The position numbers were made by a program, and so were the translations under genes. The notes beneath the pieces are model-generated. The model saw nothing but the letters and a program-made list of their open reading frames with translations, was not told where the DNA came from and ran no database searches. 64,000 bases of DNA, taken from Datura wrightii (lineage: Eukaryota; Streptophyta; Magnoliopsida; Solanales; Solanaceae). This document shows, in pieces, positions 8,636 to 19,496 of this stretch; the stretch's first letter is position 1, and each line of letters opens with the position of its first letter. Where the stretch lies: the NCBI GenBank assembly GCA_035772735.1, contig JASDFA010000002.1, forward strand, positions 37,778,501 through 37,842,500. The letters run 5' to 3'.

Positions 8636-10069
8636 TGATCTTGGGCAGATTTATATGCCCAAGTGATACTCAAACGTATTATTTTCGCCTTGTTTGTGTG
8701 CAATATGTATATATTCTCATGTAATTGGTAATAAAATGTGAATTTATACTAACCAACATGATTAGCATTTGTTTTGCAGGAAAATATGATTTTTAGGAGC
8801 TAAAATGCATGTTGGAACTATATCGGAGTTGGACTTGGATATGAGCGTGGAAAAGACATTAGAATGCACAAATTATAGGGGCTCCGCGATGGAGCCGTGC
8901 CACGCTACCATCACGGAGGCACACTGCCTGGAGAGGAAATTAAATGGCAAATTCCAGTGAGGCCTCGCGACAGCTCCGTGGCACGGAGATAGGCCTCCGC
9001 GTTGGCCTCCGTGCCACGTTGAGGCTAATTTACTGGACCTTGGATTTCCAGTGAAGGTCCGCGTCCACGCCGTGTCACGGAGGCAGTGCTCCGCGTTGAC
9101 CTCCGTGACACGTTGCTTGTTATTCCGGGAAAAATTTCCCACTAGTATAAATAGCACACTTAGGTTTATTTTAATTAGTTCAGACTTGGTGGAGCTAGGA
9201 CGTGGGTTAGCAGTAGTTGAGGGACGAAAAAGCTAAGGGATTTCTTCTCTTCCTTTCTTCTTTCAATCAATTGTATGTATGATTTACACTTGTTTGAGGA
9301 TGATCAATCCACAAATGAGTGGCTAATTCTCTTCCTTGCTAAAGTTTTGAACATGTGTAGTGAATTCTGATTGTAAATGATATGGTTTTCTTCTTCTTCT
9401 TTCATGTTTTTCTATTAATTCTTGTTCTTACTGCATTAGTGCTTGGCCGACATTAATGTACATCTAAAAAGTCCAATTTCACTCGAGAGAGCAAGAAATT
9501 GGAAAGTTGTGAATTAATAGGGTATTGTTCTTAACTTGATTTGGGAAAATTGGGTTTTGATGTGCTTTCCTGATAGAAATATACTTGAAAGCCGTATTAG
9601 TCAATTTAGGAACCGGAATTGTATTGCTAGGTCGTAAATTGCATTTGATCACAGAAATGTAGACGAATGGTTTATGATTCTTAAGTGAAATTAAATACGA
9701 GAGTTTTAATTTCTAGGCTACTGTTCTTGGCTAGCAACATGAAGAAGAGATTAACCGAATTATTATTATAATCGAATTCATTACTTGTTCTTAACCTTGG
9801 CATGCTCATATCCATAGTTTAAATTCACAGTAAATAATTGTTAATAGTTTTAGTGTATATTTTATAAACAAAAACTCAATTAACTGTTGGTTACGTTGTT
9901 GTTAGCATAGTTAGAAGTAAGATAAGAATATAGTATACTTAGGCAAATTTTACATACCCTGAGCCTCCTTGGATCGATACTTGGCTTACTTAGCCACTTT
10001 ATTACTTGTTTGACCACGTGCACTTGCGTGTCGGTTTATAATATATAACCCCAACCGAACAGCCGAACA
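8636..10069 (+). repeat. Element A 3' LTR
   Basis: 1434 bp, the same length as the 5' LTR and about 98% alike by eye. It carries the same cassette and TATA box (9146). AACAG follows at 10070-10074. Confidence 0.96.
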
Positions 10070-10111
10070 AACAGCGCTCATCCCTCTCCTCACTTAAGAT
10101 CATACATTGTC

Positions 10112-10131
10112 TCCAATGTATTATGCAGAAA
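10112..10131 (-). other. GNRA-loop hairpin after ORF2 of B
   Basis: On the minus strand ATACATTG-GAGA-CAATGTAT, a perfect 8-bp stem, followed by a purine-rich TTAAGTGAGGAGAGGG. It matches the position of the A hairpin but with different stem bases. Confidence 0.65.
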
Positions 10132-10172
10132 GAACAACAGGAGAAGAGATAAGAAACACTATGAATGGGTCA

Positions 10173-11615
10173 CTAGTCTTCATCATCAGCCTCATCACCA
10201 CTATCTCCTCCGTTGGCTTCACCAAGCCTAACAAAATCGTCGCCCAGCCCTTCAAAAAAGTTGTCAATTGGCCCTCGAGCTGACGACAGAGCATCCATTG
10301 CAGCATCCAAAGCACTCATGTCTGGAACTTTGACTGAAGTTTGACTTTTCCATTCCTGCACCTCACTTCGGAGGGACGTGACTTCCCCTTCTACAACATC
10401 CACCTGCTTGCACAAAGTGACGACATTCTTGTATAGCGACTTGAGCTCCTTCTTGATAGTTTTGGCAATGAGTGCCAGGAGACTCTTGGTCAGGAGTTAA
10501 AGCTGGCTCTCATGTGAGTTTGTCATCTCCACAAGATGATGGATACCACCTAATTGAGAAGATTGAGTAGGTGGAGAAACTTTGGGCTGGGGCATGCCAC
10601 CTGATGCTTGACCCGACAAGTTAGGCGGGGGAACATTGACTTCTGGGGCGGTGGGAGATTAGGTTGACCCATGGGAGAGGGCTTCCTCTTGTACGCTGAA
10701 GGCTTGCAGGCACTTTCATTTCACTTTCGATGCCTCTACATCTCTTTTCCTGTCAATAGTGATCACTCCTAGAGCAGAGAAAGGAGTCTCATTCGGAAAA
10801 AGAGGCACTCCGGATGCTGCACAAAGTTGTGAGATCAGCACAACATATGGCATGGAAGTGCTGGACTACTACACCTTCTTCTTCATTTGATGAGCAACAA
10901 TTTCTCCACAGTTGATGGGGACCCCTGACATAATGCAATCAATCAAGATAGTTGCTTCCATGGTCACCCGCTGCTCATTCTTTGATGTGATGATGTGAGA
11001 GCAAATAAAATCCAACCATAGCTTGGCCTCAAATTTCAAATCATGGCGAGAGATTTTGCCACTCATGCAGGCCCGTAGGAGAGTATCAGCAACAATAATG
11101 CCTGACACCCACCTATATAGGTCTTTCATATTGGCCACCAGTGCTATGTATTTCATGGAAGAGTCTATCTCATCTTCCCAAAATAGATAATTGATGGCAG
11201 CTGGGGTGATATCCACTTCTACCCCATGAATCATCACCAAAGGAAGGCAGGGAAATTCATCCGCCTTGCCCTGATGTTTCATGCTATCTTGGCGGGCCTG
11301 GTAGGAGGCATAAAACTCTATGACAAGGCTGGGGTAGTATGGAGGCAAAGGGTTGGCAAATGCATGGCATTGCCGGTGGGTGAACTGCTCCGTTATATTC
11401 AGGAAGTCACCCTTCAACCCAGCCGAGTCGAACCTCTTCTCTACCGTAATAGAGCGTGCTTGGAAGATGTCGTAGTGCTCCTTCATGTTAGGAACACATA
11501 GAATAATATCCTCCTTAGTGTTGGCGTGTGGGGGAGCAGCCTTTGCTTTTCCTTTGCCCTTGCTAGCAGATGAAGCAGGGGCCTTTCCTTTGCCGGGTGA
11601 CCTAGAGGAAAACAT
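10173..11615 (-). pseudogene. ORF2 of B (diverged plant transposon protein, several stops)
   Basis: A single minus-strand frame, about 480 codons. The ATG at 11615 was chosen (MFSSRSPGKGK); an ATG at 11633 is in the same frame. The N-terminus is lysine-rich (GKGKAPASSASKGKGKAK), a nuclear-type basic start. The core with FYASYQARQDSMKHQGK, VEVDITPAAINYLF and TILIDCIMSGVPINCGEIV matches the plan of ORF2 in A. The frame then continues through tandem TAG codons at 10866-10871 and further stops into a proline/glutamine-rich stretch, a probable coiled coil (KQVDVVEGEVTSLRSEVQEW) and an acidic end (GDSGDEADDED). It is dead as a protein; function unknown. It is longer and more diverged than the A, I and G copies. 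Confidence 0.75.
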
Positions 11616-11734
11616 GATTTGTGTTTCTAGCAAAAGTATGTTAGTGACAAGATATTGAAATAGAAATTATAGTAAAGAAACTAATCTATAGAAGAACTGA
11701 GAAACAAGTGATGATCAAACAATTCTGGAAAAGT

Positions 11735-11965
11735 GGTACCGGCAAACAATCGGCCGTTCGCCAAAGGCAGTTCGCGAACCGCCAACTCGATGCCGGTGTT
11801 GAATAGAGCACTGTGGAAATCTGGACATTTTCGGCGGTTCAAGCGGCGTTTCACTAGTCACGTTTTGCGAACCGCCGATGTAGCGCCGAATTCACTCAGT
11901 ATCCAAGACCAATTTTAGAGTGAATCGGCGCCTCGAGCGGCGTTTCACCGAATCGGACCAGTGAA
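11735..11965 (-). promoter_or_regulatory. GC-rich cassette upstream of B ORF2
   Basis: A cluster of CGGCGGTT / AACCGCCG words and related forms in otherwise AT-rich DNA, about 120 bases before the ORF2 ATG. Similar words are in B's own LTR (about 42185-42490) and at 12730-13075, but not in A, I, H or G. It appears to be B's counterpart of the A cassette. Confidence 0.55.
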
Positions 11966-12447
11966 TGACCGACTTTGCCTTTCCCTAATTTTGACTCCCT
12001 TTCACACAAACACCCATTAACACATTTTCACCAATATCAAAAGACCAAAAATTATACTCCATTCTGACACATATTCATGATGTTTAAGCCCTTATGATTG
12101 GTGTCACCCGGTCTATCATTGGGCAAAATTTGGTGCTTAATGTAAATAGGTTACTCAGACTTCACCCTCTTCACAATCTCATCATAAAAGTACATACCCA
12201 CTTCAATCACAAGCATAACACATTCAAAATTTCAACAAAGAAGAAAAGGGAAATATTACTCCTACAGAATCATGTAACCATATTCGAATTAAAATAGGGG
12301 CCAAAGAAATGTTACTGAATTGGAAGACTATTTGCATACACTTCTAGCCTCAAAAAGAAAAATAGCTCAAGATTGCATGAGCACCTTCAAGTGAGTTTAG
12401 AGTAGATAGTAAGAGTAGAGTGATTTTGATAGTGAAATATGGATGGG
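11966..12447 (-). other. AT-rich spacer of B
   Basis: No gene seen. It lies between the candidate internal TATA box and the proximal cassette, and may hold a leader intron as in A and I, but I cannot place splice sites with confidence. Confidence 0.4.
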
Positions 12448-12455
12448 TATTTATA
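12448..12455 (-). promoter_or_regulatory. Candidate internal TATA box of B
   Basis: The minus strand reads CTATAAATACCC, a strong plant TATA form, about 280 bases downstream of the GC-rich block at 12730-13075 and about 830 bases before ORF2. It mirrors the cassette-then-TATA order of the LTR. Confidence 0.5.
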
Positions 12456-12729
12456 GGTGAAAAGTGGGAATGTGATAGGTTGAGGGGAAGGTGGGGAGTT
12501 TAATATGGGTGAGTTGGTGGGGAGTTGGAAGGTGAAAAAGTGGGAAAATGGAGAGGGTGAAAATGAGAAATTGTGGGGAATAGGAAATATTGGGTAATGG
12601 AGAGACAAAAATGGAAAGAAAAATGTTCGAAAAAGGGAGGCTATGGGAATATTTGCAGAATTAGGGCGGCTAGGGAAGTATTTGGGATTTTATGGGCCAG
12701 TCTCTTTAAATTCCTCATTTTAATTCAGG

Positions 12730-13075
12730 ATGAGCCCGACCGGCGATGAACCGACGATTTGCAGATCAGTTTCAGCAGTTCGCTGCTACTTTGCATTTCA
12801 ACTTATTTTGTACCCAGTGACTTGGTTCCATCCGGCGATGCACCGACGGTCCATGAATTGAGACTGCGGCCTGCCGATCATCCGCCGAATCTAAGCCTCA
12901 ATTCAGGTGTTCTGCTTCAGACCGGAGATACACTGGCGACCTATGAATCGAATTAAGTGGTTCACCGGTGTCCCACTGATGCTTTAGTTCAACACTCAGA
13001 TTTCTGCTTTGGGCTCCCTTATCTTCGGCGATCCACATTTCGGGACTGGCGGCTCGCCGATCTCTTGCCGATACT
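12730..13075 (-). promoter_or_regulatory. Second GC-rich cassette in B spacer
   Basis: Repeated forms of CCGGCGATGAACCGACG / CCGGTGTCCCACTGATG, matching words in B's LTR near 42200-42480 (CGGTTCACCCGGTGTTTCA). It lies upstream of the TATA-like box at 12448 on the minus strand. Confidence 0.5.
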
Positions 13076-13166
13076 CCCATCATGATTTGCATCTCATTTT
13101 GCTTCTCATTTCTCAATTACTACACACAAAAAAAAAACAAAAAAACATCAAATAATTCAATAAAAA

Positions 13167-13184
13167 CTTGGGTTTCCTCCCAAG
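13167..13184 (-). other. Hairpin after gag-pro of B
   Basis: The minus strand reads CTTGGG-AGGAAA-CCCAAG. Its position is 3' of the protease, as in A and I, but with a different, still fully paired stem. Confidence 0.65.
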
Positions 13185-13313
13185 AAACGCCTTATTTATA
13201 GTCGTGGCATGATGTATTCCTTTTTCAAATTTTCATTTCCGACGGGTAATCATCCGCTTCTGTCTAGCTCAGCTTCACTCCCTTATCCTCATCATCATTT
13301 TGCAATACTCCAA

Positions 13314-15629
13314 TTACCTTGCATTCAGGTGGAGTTTCGGATGATGGACATACCTTGAAGTTGACTTCCTCACCACCAATCGAAATTTTAACTCTCCAAG
13401 CTCCACATCTAGCATTGCTCTCTCGGTAGCCAACAAAGGTCTTACCAAAATAATGAGAACTTCCACATCCATGTCATAATCCAGAATAACAAAATCAGCC
13501 ACGAGGATGAACTTGTCAACTCGCACAAGTACATCTTCTAGCACCCCCACAGGTTTTTTGATTGACCTATTTGCCATTAGTAGTCGCATCGATGTTGGTC
13601 TCATACTTCCAAGGCCTAATTTCTTCAAAATGAGCAAGGGCATCAGATTTATACTTGCACCGAGATCACATAGAGCCTTCTTAAACACATAAATCTCAAT
13701 TGTGCATGGAATTGTAAAAGCTCTGGGATCTTCCCTTTTTGAGGCAAGGTTGCTCATCATTACTGCACTATAATGGTGCGTTTTCTGTTCATTTTCAGCA
13801 TCAACAACCTTCTTTTTTTTCAACAAGTCTTTCATAAACTTGGCATAACCATGCATTTGGATCAACGCGTCCACTAATGGTATGTTTATGGACAACTTTC
13901 TAAACATGTCAACAAACTTTTTAAATTGATCTTCCTTCTTTTTCTTGGTAAGCCGTTGTGGATATGGTGGTGGGAGTCTTGCTTCATCTCTATCATTAAC
14001 CGGGACCTTCATGCCTACTTCTTCATCATCCACTTGAATGTGGGTCTCGTCATCCTTTTCCTCTGTTTCTTCTTCATCCTTTGATTCATTCTCCAGAATC
14101 ATTGACATTTTATCACCCTCATCTTCGTCAACTACTTTCGGGTTCTCCACCTCACTAGGCTTTCCTAGTACATCTCCAATCTCTTACCACTTTTAGTGCC
14201 AATAGCCATACATTGACTATCTATTTCTCAGATTAGGCATTGTGTCACTAGGTAATGTGCCTTTCATTCTCGGGTTCATTTGGGCTGATAGGTGATTCAT
14301 TTGAGCTTCCAAATGCTTGATGGATTCCGAGTGTGAACTCACTGTTTGAGCGAGGTTAGACACCTCCCCTCTTAATTCTTTCACTCCATTTTCGGTCGAC
14401 TCCACCTTCTTCAAAACTCTTGAGAGCATGTCTTTGATTTTGGAGATGCTCGCATCACTTACTCCTGGCTGGTTTTGAGGATTTCCAACCTTAGGAGGTG
14501 GAATGTATGGAGATGCACTTTGATGGTAATGATCACCTTCTTGGTTTGGCTCTCTATTATTCCATCTCTCATTACTTTTGGGCCATCCTTACTGTTGACG
14601 ATTTCTCCACCCTTGGTTATCATCCCTTGGGCTCCACGGGCCTTGGTTTTCTCCTTGAAAGCCATGTCGAGTCCCTCCCATTCGGTTACCCGTATATTGG
14701 CATTCTTCATCATATCTTGGTGGTAAAGGCTCTCTTTCATATTGCAAGGGACCTTGCATTCCCACAACATTTACCACCTACGGACCTGCTCCCATCACAT
14801 GCTTGGTCATCAATTCTAATTGTGTCATCATCTTGGCCAGAGTGTCATCCCACTCATCATCCCTTTTTCGTAACTATGCCGCCAATGTAGTTGAGCTGAT
14901 CTCATGAGTGGACACACTCGTCTCCCTTATGTGCCAAGTCTTGTTGGTTTTTGTCATTCGGTCAAGGAGAGCTTTGGATAACCCATAAGTTTGGTCCATG
15001 ATTGATCCCCTATCTAAGTTATTAGCAATGGATTTATTTATTAAATCAAGGGCCCTATAGAAACTTTAGAGAAGCACTCCATCCGGTAATCCATGATTTG
15101 GGTAAAGAGCAACCTTCATATTAAACCTCAACCAAGCCTCATGCAAAGGCTCTCCTTGTTCTTGTCAGAAGTTTGTGATATCATCCCTCAGTTGTAACAT
15201 CTTTGAGGGATGGAAAAGCCGATCTAGGAAAGCCTCGGTTAACTCTTGCCACGAAGTAATGCATCCTGGAGGAAGTTCCTCCAACCACATTGTTGCTTCT
15301 CCTGTCAATGAGAAAGGGAAGAGTCTCAACCTAATTGACTCTTGACTAATGTTTGTGATGTTGAAGGGCTGGCAAATTTCTAATAAATTCCTCAAGTGCC
15401 GATTTGCATCTTCGCTTGGCTTGTCACCAAAAATACCTTTCATCTGCAATAAGTAAAACATGGTGCTAGTAACATGGAACACCGCATTCCCTACTGCCGG
15501 TGGTAGGCGAATGACACCTACAACTTCCGGCATCACCGGATTATCTTCGTCAAGTTCCATGTTCCCCTCCACTGAGCTATCTCCTGCTTGGGAGTGATGG
15601 CTCATGAGGTGGTTAGATCCTAACAACAA
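13314..15629 (-). pseudogene. gag-pro: Athila-like gag-protease of B (multiple stops)
   Basis: All recognisable pieces lie in one minus-strand frame of about 770 codons. In order: a gag domain (GDKPSEDANRHLRNLLEICQ, then FPFSLTGEATMWLEELP and FLDRLFHPSKM), a glycine/asparagine/proline-rich linker, a long coiled coil (14217-14429, heptad-like KKVESTENGVKELRGEV), an acidic/lysine-rich linker and the protease with catalytic DLGAS (ALCDLGASINLMP). Stops occur after the gag core, twice in the linker, at 14217, and in a short stretch near 14200 where the conserved reading shifts frame. The protease has ILVRP where A and I have ILGRP, a probable loss of a structural glycine. No zinc knuckle was seen. 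No pol follows. Confidence 0.8.
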
Positions 15630-15705
15630 GGCGAAAAATCAAAACAAGTAACCATGACGCACACTAATTCACTTAACAATTAGTCACAAGATCATCAAAG
15701 GCCAG

Positions 15706-15722
15706 TGCCCTGCAGCGGCGCC
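15706..15722 (-). other. Primer-binding site of B, target of H
   Basis: The minus strand reads TGGCGCCGCTGCAGGGC (the first base is across H at 31314), a drifted tRNA-Asp-type primer site. H's GCGCC duplication (15718-15722 and 31309-31313) falls inside it, so H split B's primer site from its LTR. Confidence 0.7.
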
Positions 15723-16681
15723 TGTTCGGCTATTTGTTATATGGGTGTATAACTACACGCAAGTGCACGTGGTCGAACAAGTAGTAAAGTGGCTTAAGTA
15801 AGCCAAGTATCGATCCCATAGGGACTGGGATGAGGTAAAAAATTACTTAAGTGTTACTATATTGATTCTAAAAATGAAGACAACAGTGCAACGAAGAGTT
15901 TGATATATTTTGATTTCCAATTTTATCCTAAGTCTACAAAGATTAGATAATCTGAGTCTGAACTATGAATGTGAGCATGCTGAGGTTAAACGAACATGTA
16001 AGGAAATAAATTATCAATATAATTTGGTTAACTTTTCCTCCGGTTGCTAGTCAAGAACTATTGCCAATGGATTAAAACTCTCGTATTTAACCCAACTTAA
16101 GAATCATGAACCGTCCACCTACATTTCTGTGATTAAACGAAATTCATGTTCTAGCCATACAAAAGCGGTTCCTTAATTGACTAATACGACCTTCATGTAT
16201 ATTTCTATCCTAAAGATAAATCAATTCTCAATTTTTCCAAACCAAGAAAAGATCATATCCTATTGATTCACAACTTTCCAATTTCTTGCTCTCTCGAGTG
16301 AAACCGGACTTTTTAGATGTACATTAATATAGGCCACACATTAATGCAGTAAGAACAAGAATCAATAGAACAACCATGGAAGAAAAGATGAAAAACCAAA
16401 TTGATCAACAATTACATTTCAATACAATTGTTCTTAACCTCAGCAAGAAGAGGAATTAGCCACTCATTTGTGGATTAAACATCGTTAAATGAGTGTTAAA
16501 CATACAAGCAATTGAATTAAAGAAGAAGGAGATAGATAAAAACCCTGATAATTTCGTCCCCTCAACTGCCTGTAACCCATGTTCTTGCTCCACCAAGTCA
16601 GAATATTGAAAAATGAACCTAAGTGTTCTATTTATACTAGTGGGAATTTTTCCCGGAATAACAAGCAACGTGTCACGGAGT
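15723..16681 (-). repeat. H 3' LTR, distal part (before C insertion)
   Basis: Minus-strand LTR end (begins TGTTCGG on the plus strand, i.e. ends CCGAACA). It includes the TATA box near 16629-16636 (TATTTATA on plus) and stops in the CpG-rich hairpin, where C inserted. The last five bases, GGAGT, are C's target copy. Confidence 0.9.
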
Positions 16682-19284
16682 TGTTATACCCCGTAGGATT
16701 TTCGGCACCTAGATGGCCTATTCGTGCGTTGGTTAAAGAGTATTTGAAATCCATAAATGCTAGAAAAAGACCCGGGGAAAGATCAGACAAGTGCCAAGTC
16801 GGTGCGTCGAAAGGCAAAATGCGACTTATAAATTGCATTCCAGGAATGCGACTTATAAATCGCATTCCCTGAATCCGACTTATATGTCCCTATTATATAA
16901 GCCCTCCACTTCGGATAATTTTCATAACTTTCCAAAAAAGACGTGAGAGAAACAGAGGGAACGTAAGGTATTTGATAATTTTCTTCCGATTACGCCGTCA
17001 AACGCGGTCCAAACTCGAATTAACCTCAGATACTGAGGTATTTAGCAGCAAGGAGCATTCCTACAGATTTAGTTTCGCGAAATTCGGTCGGCAAATCAGC
17101 GCGCTACCGAGCTAAGGTAAGTAGAATTGCTCCAAACTAGTGTATATGTGCTCCTAGCCGTAAAGTGAATACTTCTCCCTTCTGGACCTCTGAAAAATAG
17201 CAAGTTTTCGACCGTCTTTTGATAAGCCTAAGTTTAAGTTATTATTATATCGAAAGTGACGTCGTCCTTCTGAATAAAGTTGTATTTAGTATTGATTGAC
17301 GTATATATATGAATACAATTCGGAGAAATAGCTGGAGTACTGACCGAGCCTCGCCCGACAGTCGAATAACTCGAGGTTAAGGTATGTAAAGCTAGTTCTT
17401 TCGGCAAGTTAGTAGCTTTAGCCTTGTATAGTACAATAAACTCCATAGTAGAATTCCCAGAGTTGAATGTTAAGTATTGTGCAAAGTTCAGTAAACCTAG
17501 TTTGTGTTGTTATATCGTATTCAGTCTGAAAGTTAGAAAAGTATGCGCCCGAGGGCAAGTTAGTATTTCATATTCAGTATAGCCTATTACGTGATTAGCA
17601 ATCATGTAGTAGAATAAAAGAAACAGATTTTCATAATAAAAGTCAATAAAGAAAGATCAGATAGACAGACAGTTAGGGCTACAGATTAGCCATTCAGACA
17701 GACAGTATCTTGGCTATAGATTAGCCGTATAGTTAAACAGAGGTTACAAAATCAGTATAATTAGTAAGAATTAGCTCAGTGTAGAAACAGATCAGAATAA
17801 GAAGTAGATTTCAGATAGTCTTTTCAGTTATACATGCTTGCTATTTATATGTGCTATTTGTTTGTTGAGACTTGCTATGGCATGTGGGTGTCCCGTTGCA
17901 TCCCCACCGCCCCTGGGTTATAGCTGTGTCGATACTAGATTCAGATACCGCCACCAGCTGGGCGATGCCGTCCGCCTAGAGGACGATGATGGCCGACCAC
18001 CATGATAATACGGTCCAGACTACCCTGCTTGCAGGGGCAGTTCAGTTTACTTTGTGCAGAGCCAGTTCACCCTGTTTATAGGGGCAGATCACTCTGTGTG
18101 CGCTTGTGACCGGGGGCAGTTTCATATACACATTTTTATAAAAATTACCCTGTTGCGTGCTTGCACCCAGGGGCAGTTTTAATTACACACCCCGTGTGCA
18201 CTTGCGCCCAGAGGCAGGAGTCTTCGGGCTCAGACACAGTTTATTGTCAGAGGCCAAGGCCTGAGCTACGTACCCAAGGGGACCGGTAGGAGGAGCTCAC
18301 AGTTATCAGATGAGTGGAGTGACTTATTTTTGGTTGGTTTAGACCCGGGTAGGGGTAAATAGATTGTGTGTTGGTTGGCACCTTCCGGCTTATGGGGGTC
18401 AGTCAGGTATTGTGTGCATTTATATGTATATCTATTTATGTGCTATATACTAGCTACTAGACAGCAGGTCGACGCGTCTACAGGCACGCCTTTGCCTTAT
18501 CAGTACAGAAAGCTTGATCCGGTTCATTTCAGCTTCTTCAGATTCAGCTATCTCCTGCTGTACAGACATGCTAGCCATGTTATCTATATTCAGTTGTTTT
18601 CAGTTATATTATTTCAGTTGCTTTGCATACTCAATACCAGTGGTACTGACGCCCAGTGGGGCACTGCATTATTTGCCTGCAGGTACTTATAGACGAGGAG
18701 GCGATCCCTCGTGATTCCAGCCAGCTATTGAGTATTCAGCTCCTATCATCCGGAGTCTGATTTCCAGAGGTGTAGCTCTTTTCCTTTTTGTACAATACGG
18801 GTAGGTCGGGGCCCTATCCCGATCATTTCTATTGTTATTCATAGAGGCTTGCAGTCTGTATATATTTCCCTGTGGTCAGTTGAGCCGGTCGTGTGAGGCC
18901 GTGCAGTTTGCTGTAGTTGTTTAGTATTTTAGTTTATGTTGGTCGTGTGAGGCCTTAGTTTGACAGTAGTGGTGACCTTGCCGGTCATGTAGTCTTACAG
19001 TAGTCTTGTGTTGATATTATAGATGAGTAGACAGCATGGTGGCCATGTCGGCCCGCATAGGTTCCCTGTTATGAGTGTGTTCTGGTTAGTTGTTATTACA
19101 GGTACAGGTGGCTATAGGCCAGTTGGCTGGAGGCTGTGTTTACAGCCGTTATATATCCGGTTTGTTTCTTGGAATAGAGCCAGAGCCAGCGAAAGCACCA
19201 GATATGCTCAGGGTGGACGATTTAGCAGTCCAGAGTCTAGCAGGCACCAGGTGCCCGTCATACCCCCCAAGGTGGGATGTGACA
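16682..19284 (+). repeat. Element C 5' LTR
   Basis: Starts TGTTATACCCCGTAGG and ends GATGTGACA. It has tandem 27-base units (16818-16871 plus a partial third) upstream of a TATA box (TATATAA, 16894-16900), then at about 18020-18220 degenerate repeats ending GGGGCAG. Short open frames inside (for example 18366-18692 and 19023-19439) have no protein features. Confidence 0.93.
16818..16884 (+). repeat. 27-bp tandem repeat in C LTR (U3)
   Basis: Two full units starting AATGCGACTTATAAAT and one partial unit, each containing an AATGC...GCATT inverted repeat, just upstream of the TATA box. The 3' LTR copy is at 23891-23957. It takes the place held by the CpG-rich cassette in D and E. Confidence 0.8.
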
Positions 19285-19288
19285 AACT

Positions 19289-19300
19289 TGGTATCAGAGC
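19289..19300 (+). other. Primer-binding site of C (initiator tRNA-Met)
   Basis: TGGTATCAGAGC, four bases after the LTR, is the common plant initiator-Met primer site and the same as in D. Confidence 0.92.
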
Positions 19301-19496
19301 AAGTCGTGTCCCAGGGAGTCTGCAAGCCGTGCTAAGTAGAGTCTTGTCTATGGATGTGTTGTGCACCACTTACTATAGGCAGGAGGCTGCAAGGCATAAT
19401 AGGATGGTTACTCTTCCTTCATATCCAGTCGTGCCATAGAACAGTACAGTATGGGGTCAAGTTCTTAAAACTTACCATACTCTTTGAATACAAATA

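Larger units (their letters stand above)
205..10069 (+). mobile_element. Element A: complete non-autonomous Athila-like LTR retrotransposon (gag-pro + ORF2, no pol)
   Basis: A spans 9865 bp between AACAG duplications. Both LTRs are 1434 bp and begin TG and end CA; by eye they differ at roughly 20-25 positions. Order: LTR, tRNA-Asp-type primer site, gag-protease with three nonsense codons, hairpin block, CpG-rich cassette, leader intron, intact ORF2, 1.8 kb of noncoding DNA, hairpin plus polypurine tract, LTR. No reverse transcriptase, RNase H or integrase is present, so its movement needed enzymes from another element. The gag-only non-autonomous class known as TR-GAG is the closest described parallel. 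It sits in the internal 3' part of B. Confidence 0.95.
10075..15717 (-). mobile_element. Element B: Athila-like non-autonomous element, internal region
   Basis: Minus strand. Read from 15717 downward: primer site, gag-protease, hairpin, 1.7 kb spacer with GC-rich cassettes and a TATA box, ORF2, hairpin. No RT, RNase H or integrase is seen, the same gene plan as A and I, but the sequence is clearly a different subfamily. B is cut by A (at 10070), H (at its primer site) and I (in its LTR at 31319-42665). Confidence 0.85.

Noticed and set aside
10869..11633. B ORF2 as a DDE-type transposase of a DNA transposon
   Set aside because: No catalytic DDE pattern or terminal inverted repeats; it sits inside an LTR element at the same place as ORF2 of A and I. 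The family name 'transposon protein' is not evidence of transposase activity.
14498..14890. Plus-strand frame of 130 codons
   Set aside because: Antisense shadow of the B gag linker; the minus-strand reading carries the expected gag composition.
17640..17830. GACAGACAG / ATTAGCC short repeats in chromovirus LTRs as a CRISPR-like or satellite array
   Set aside because: Too few and too irregular; part of normal LTR sequence present once per LTR in C and E.
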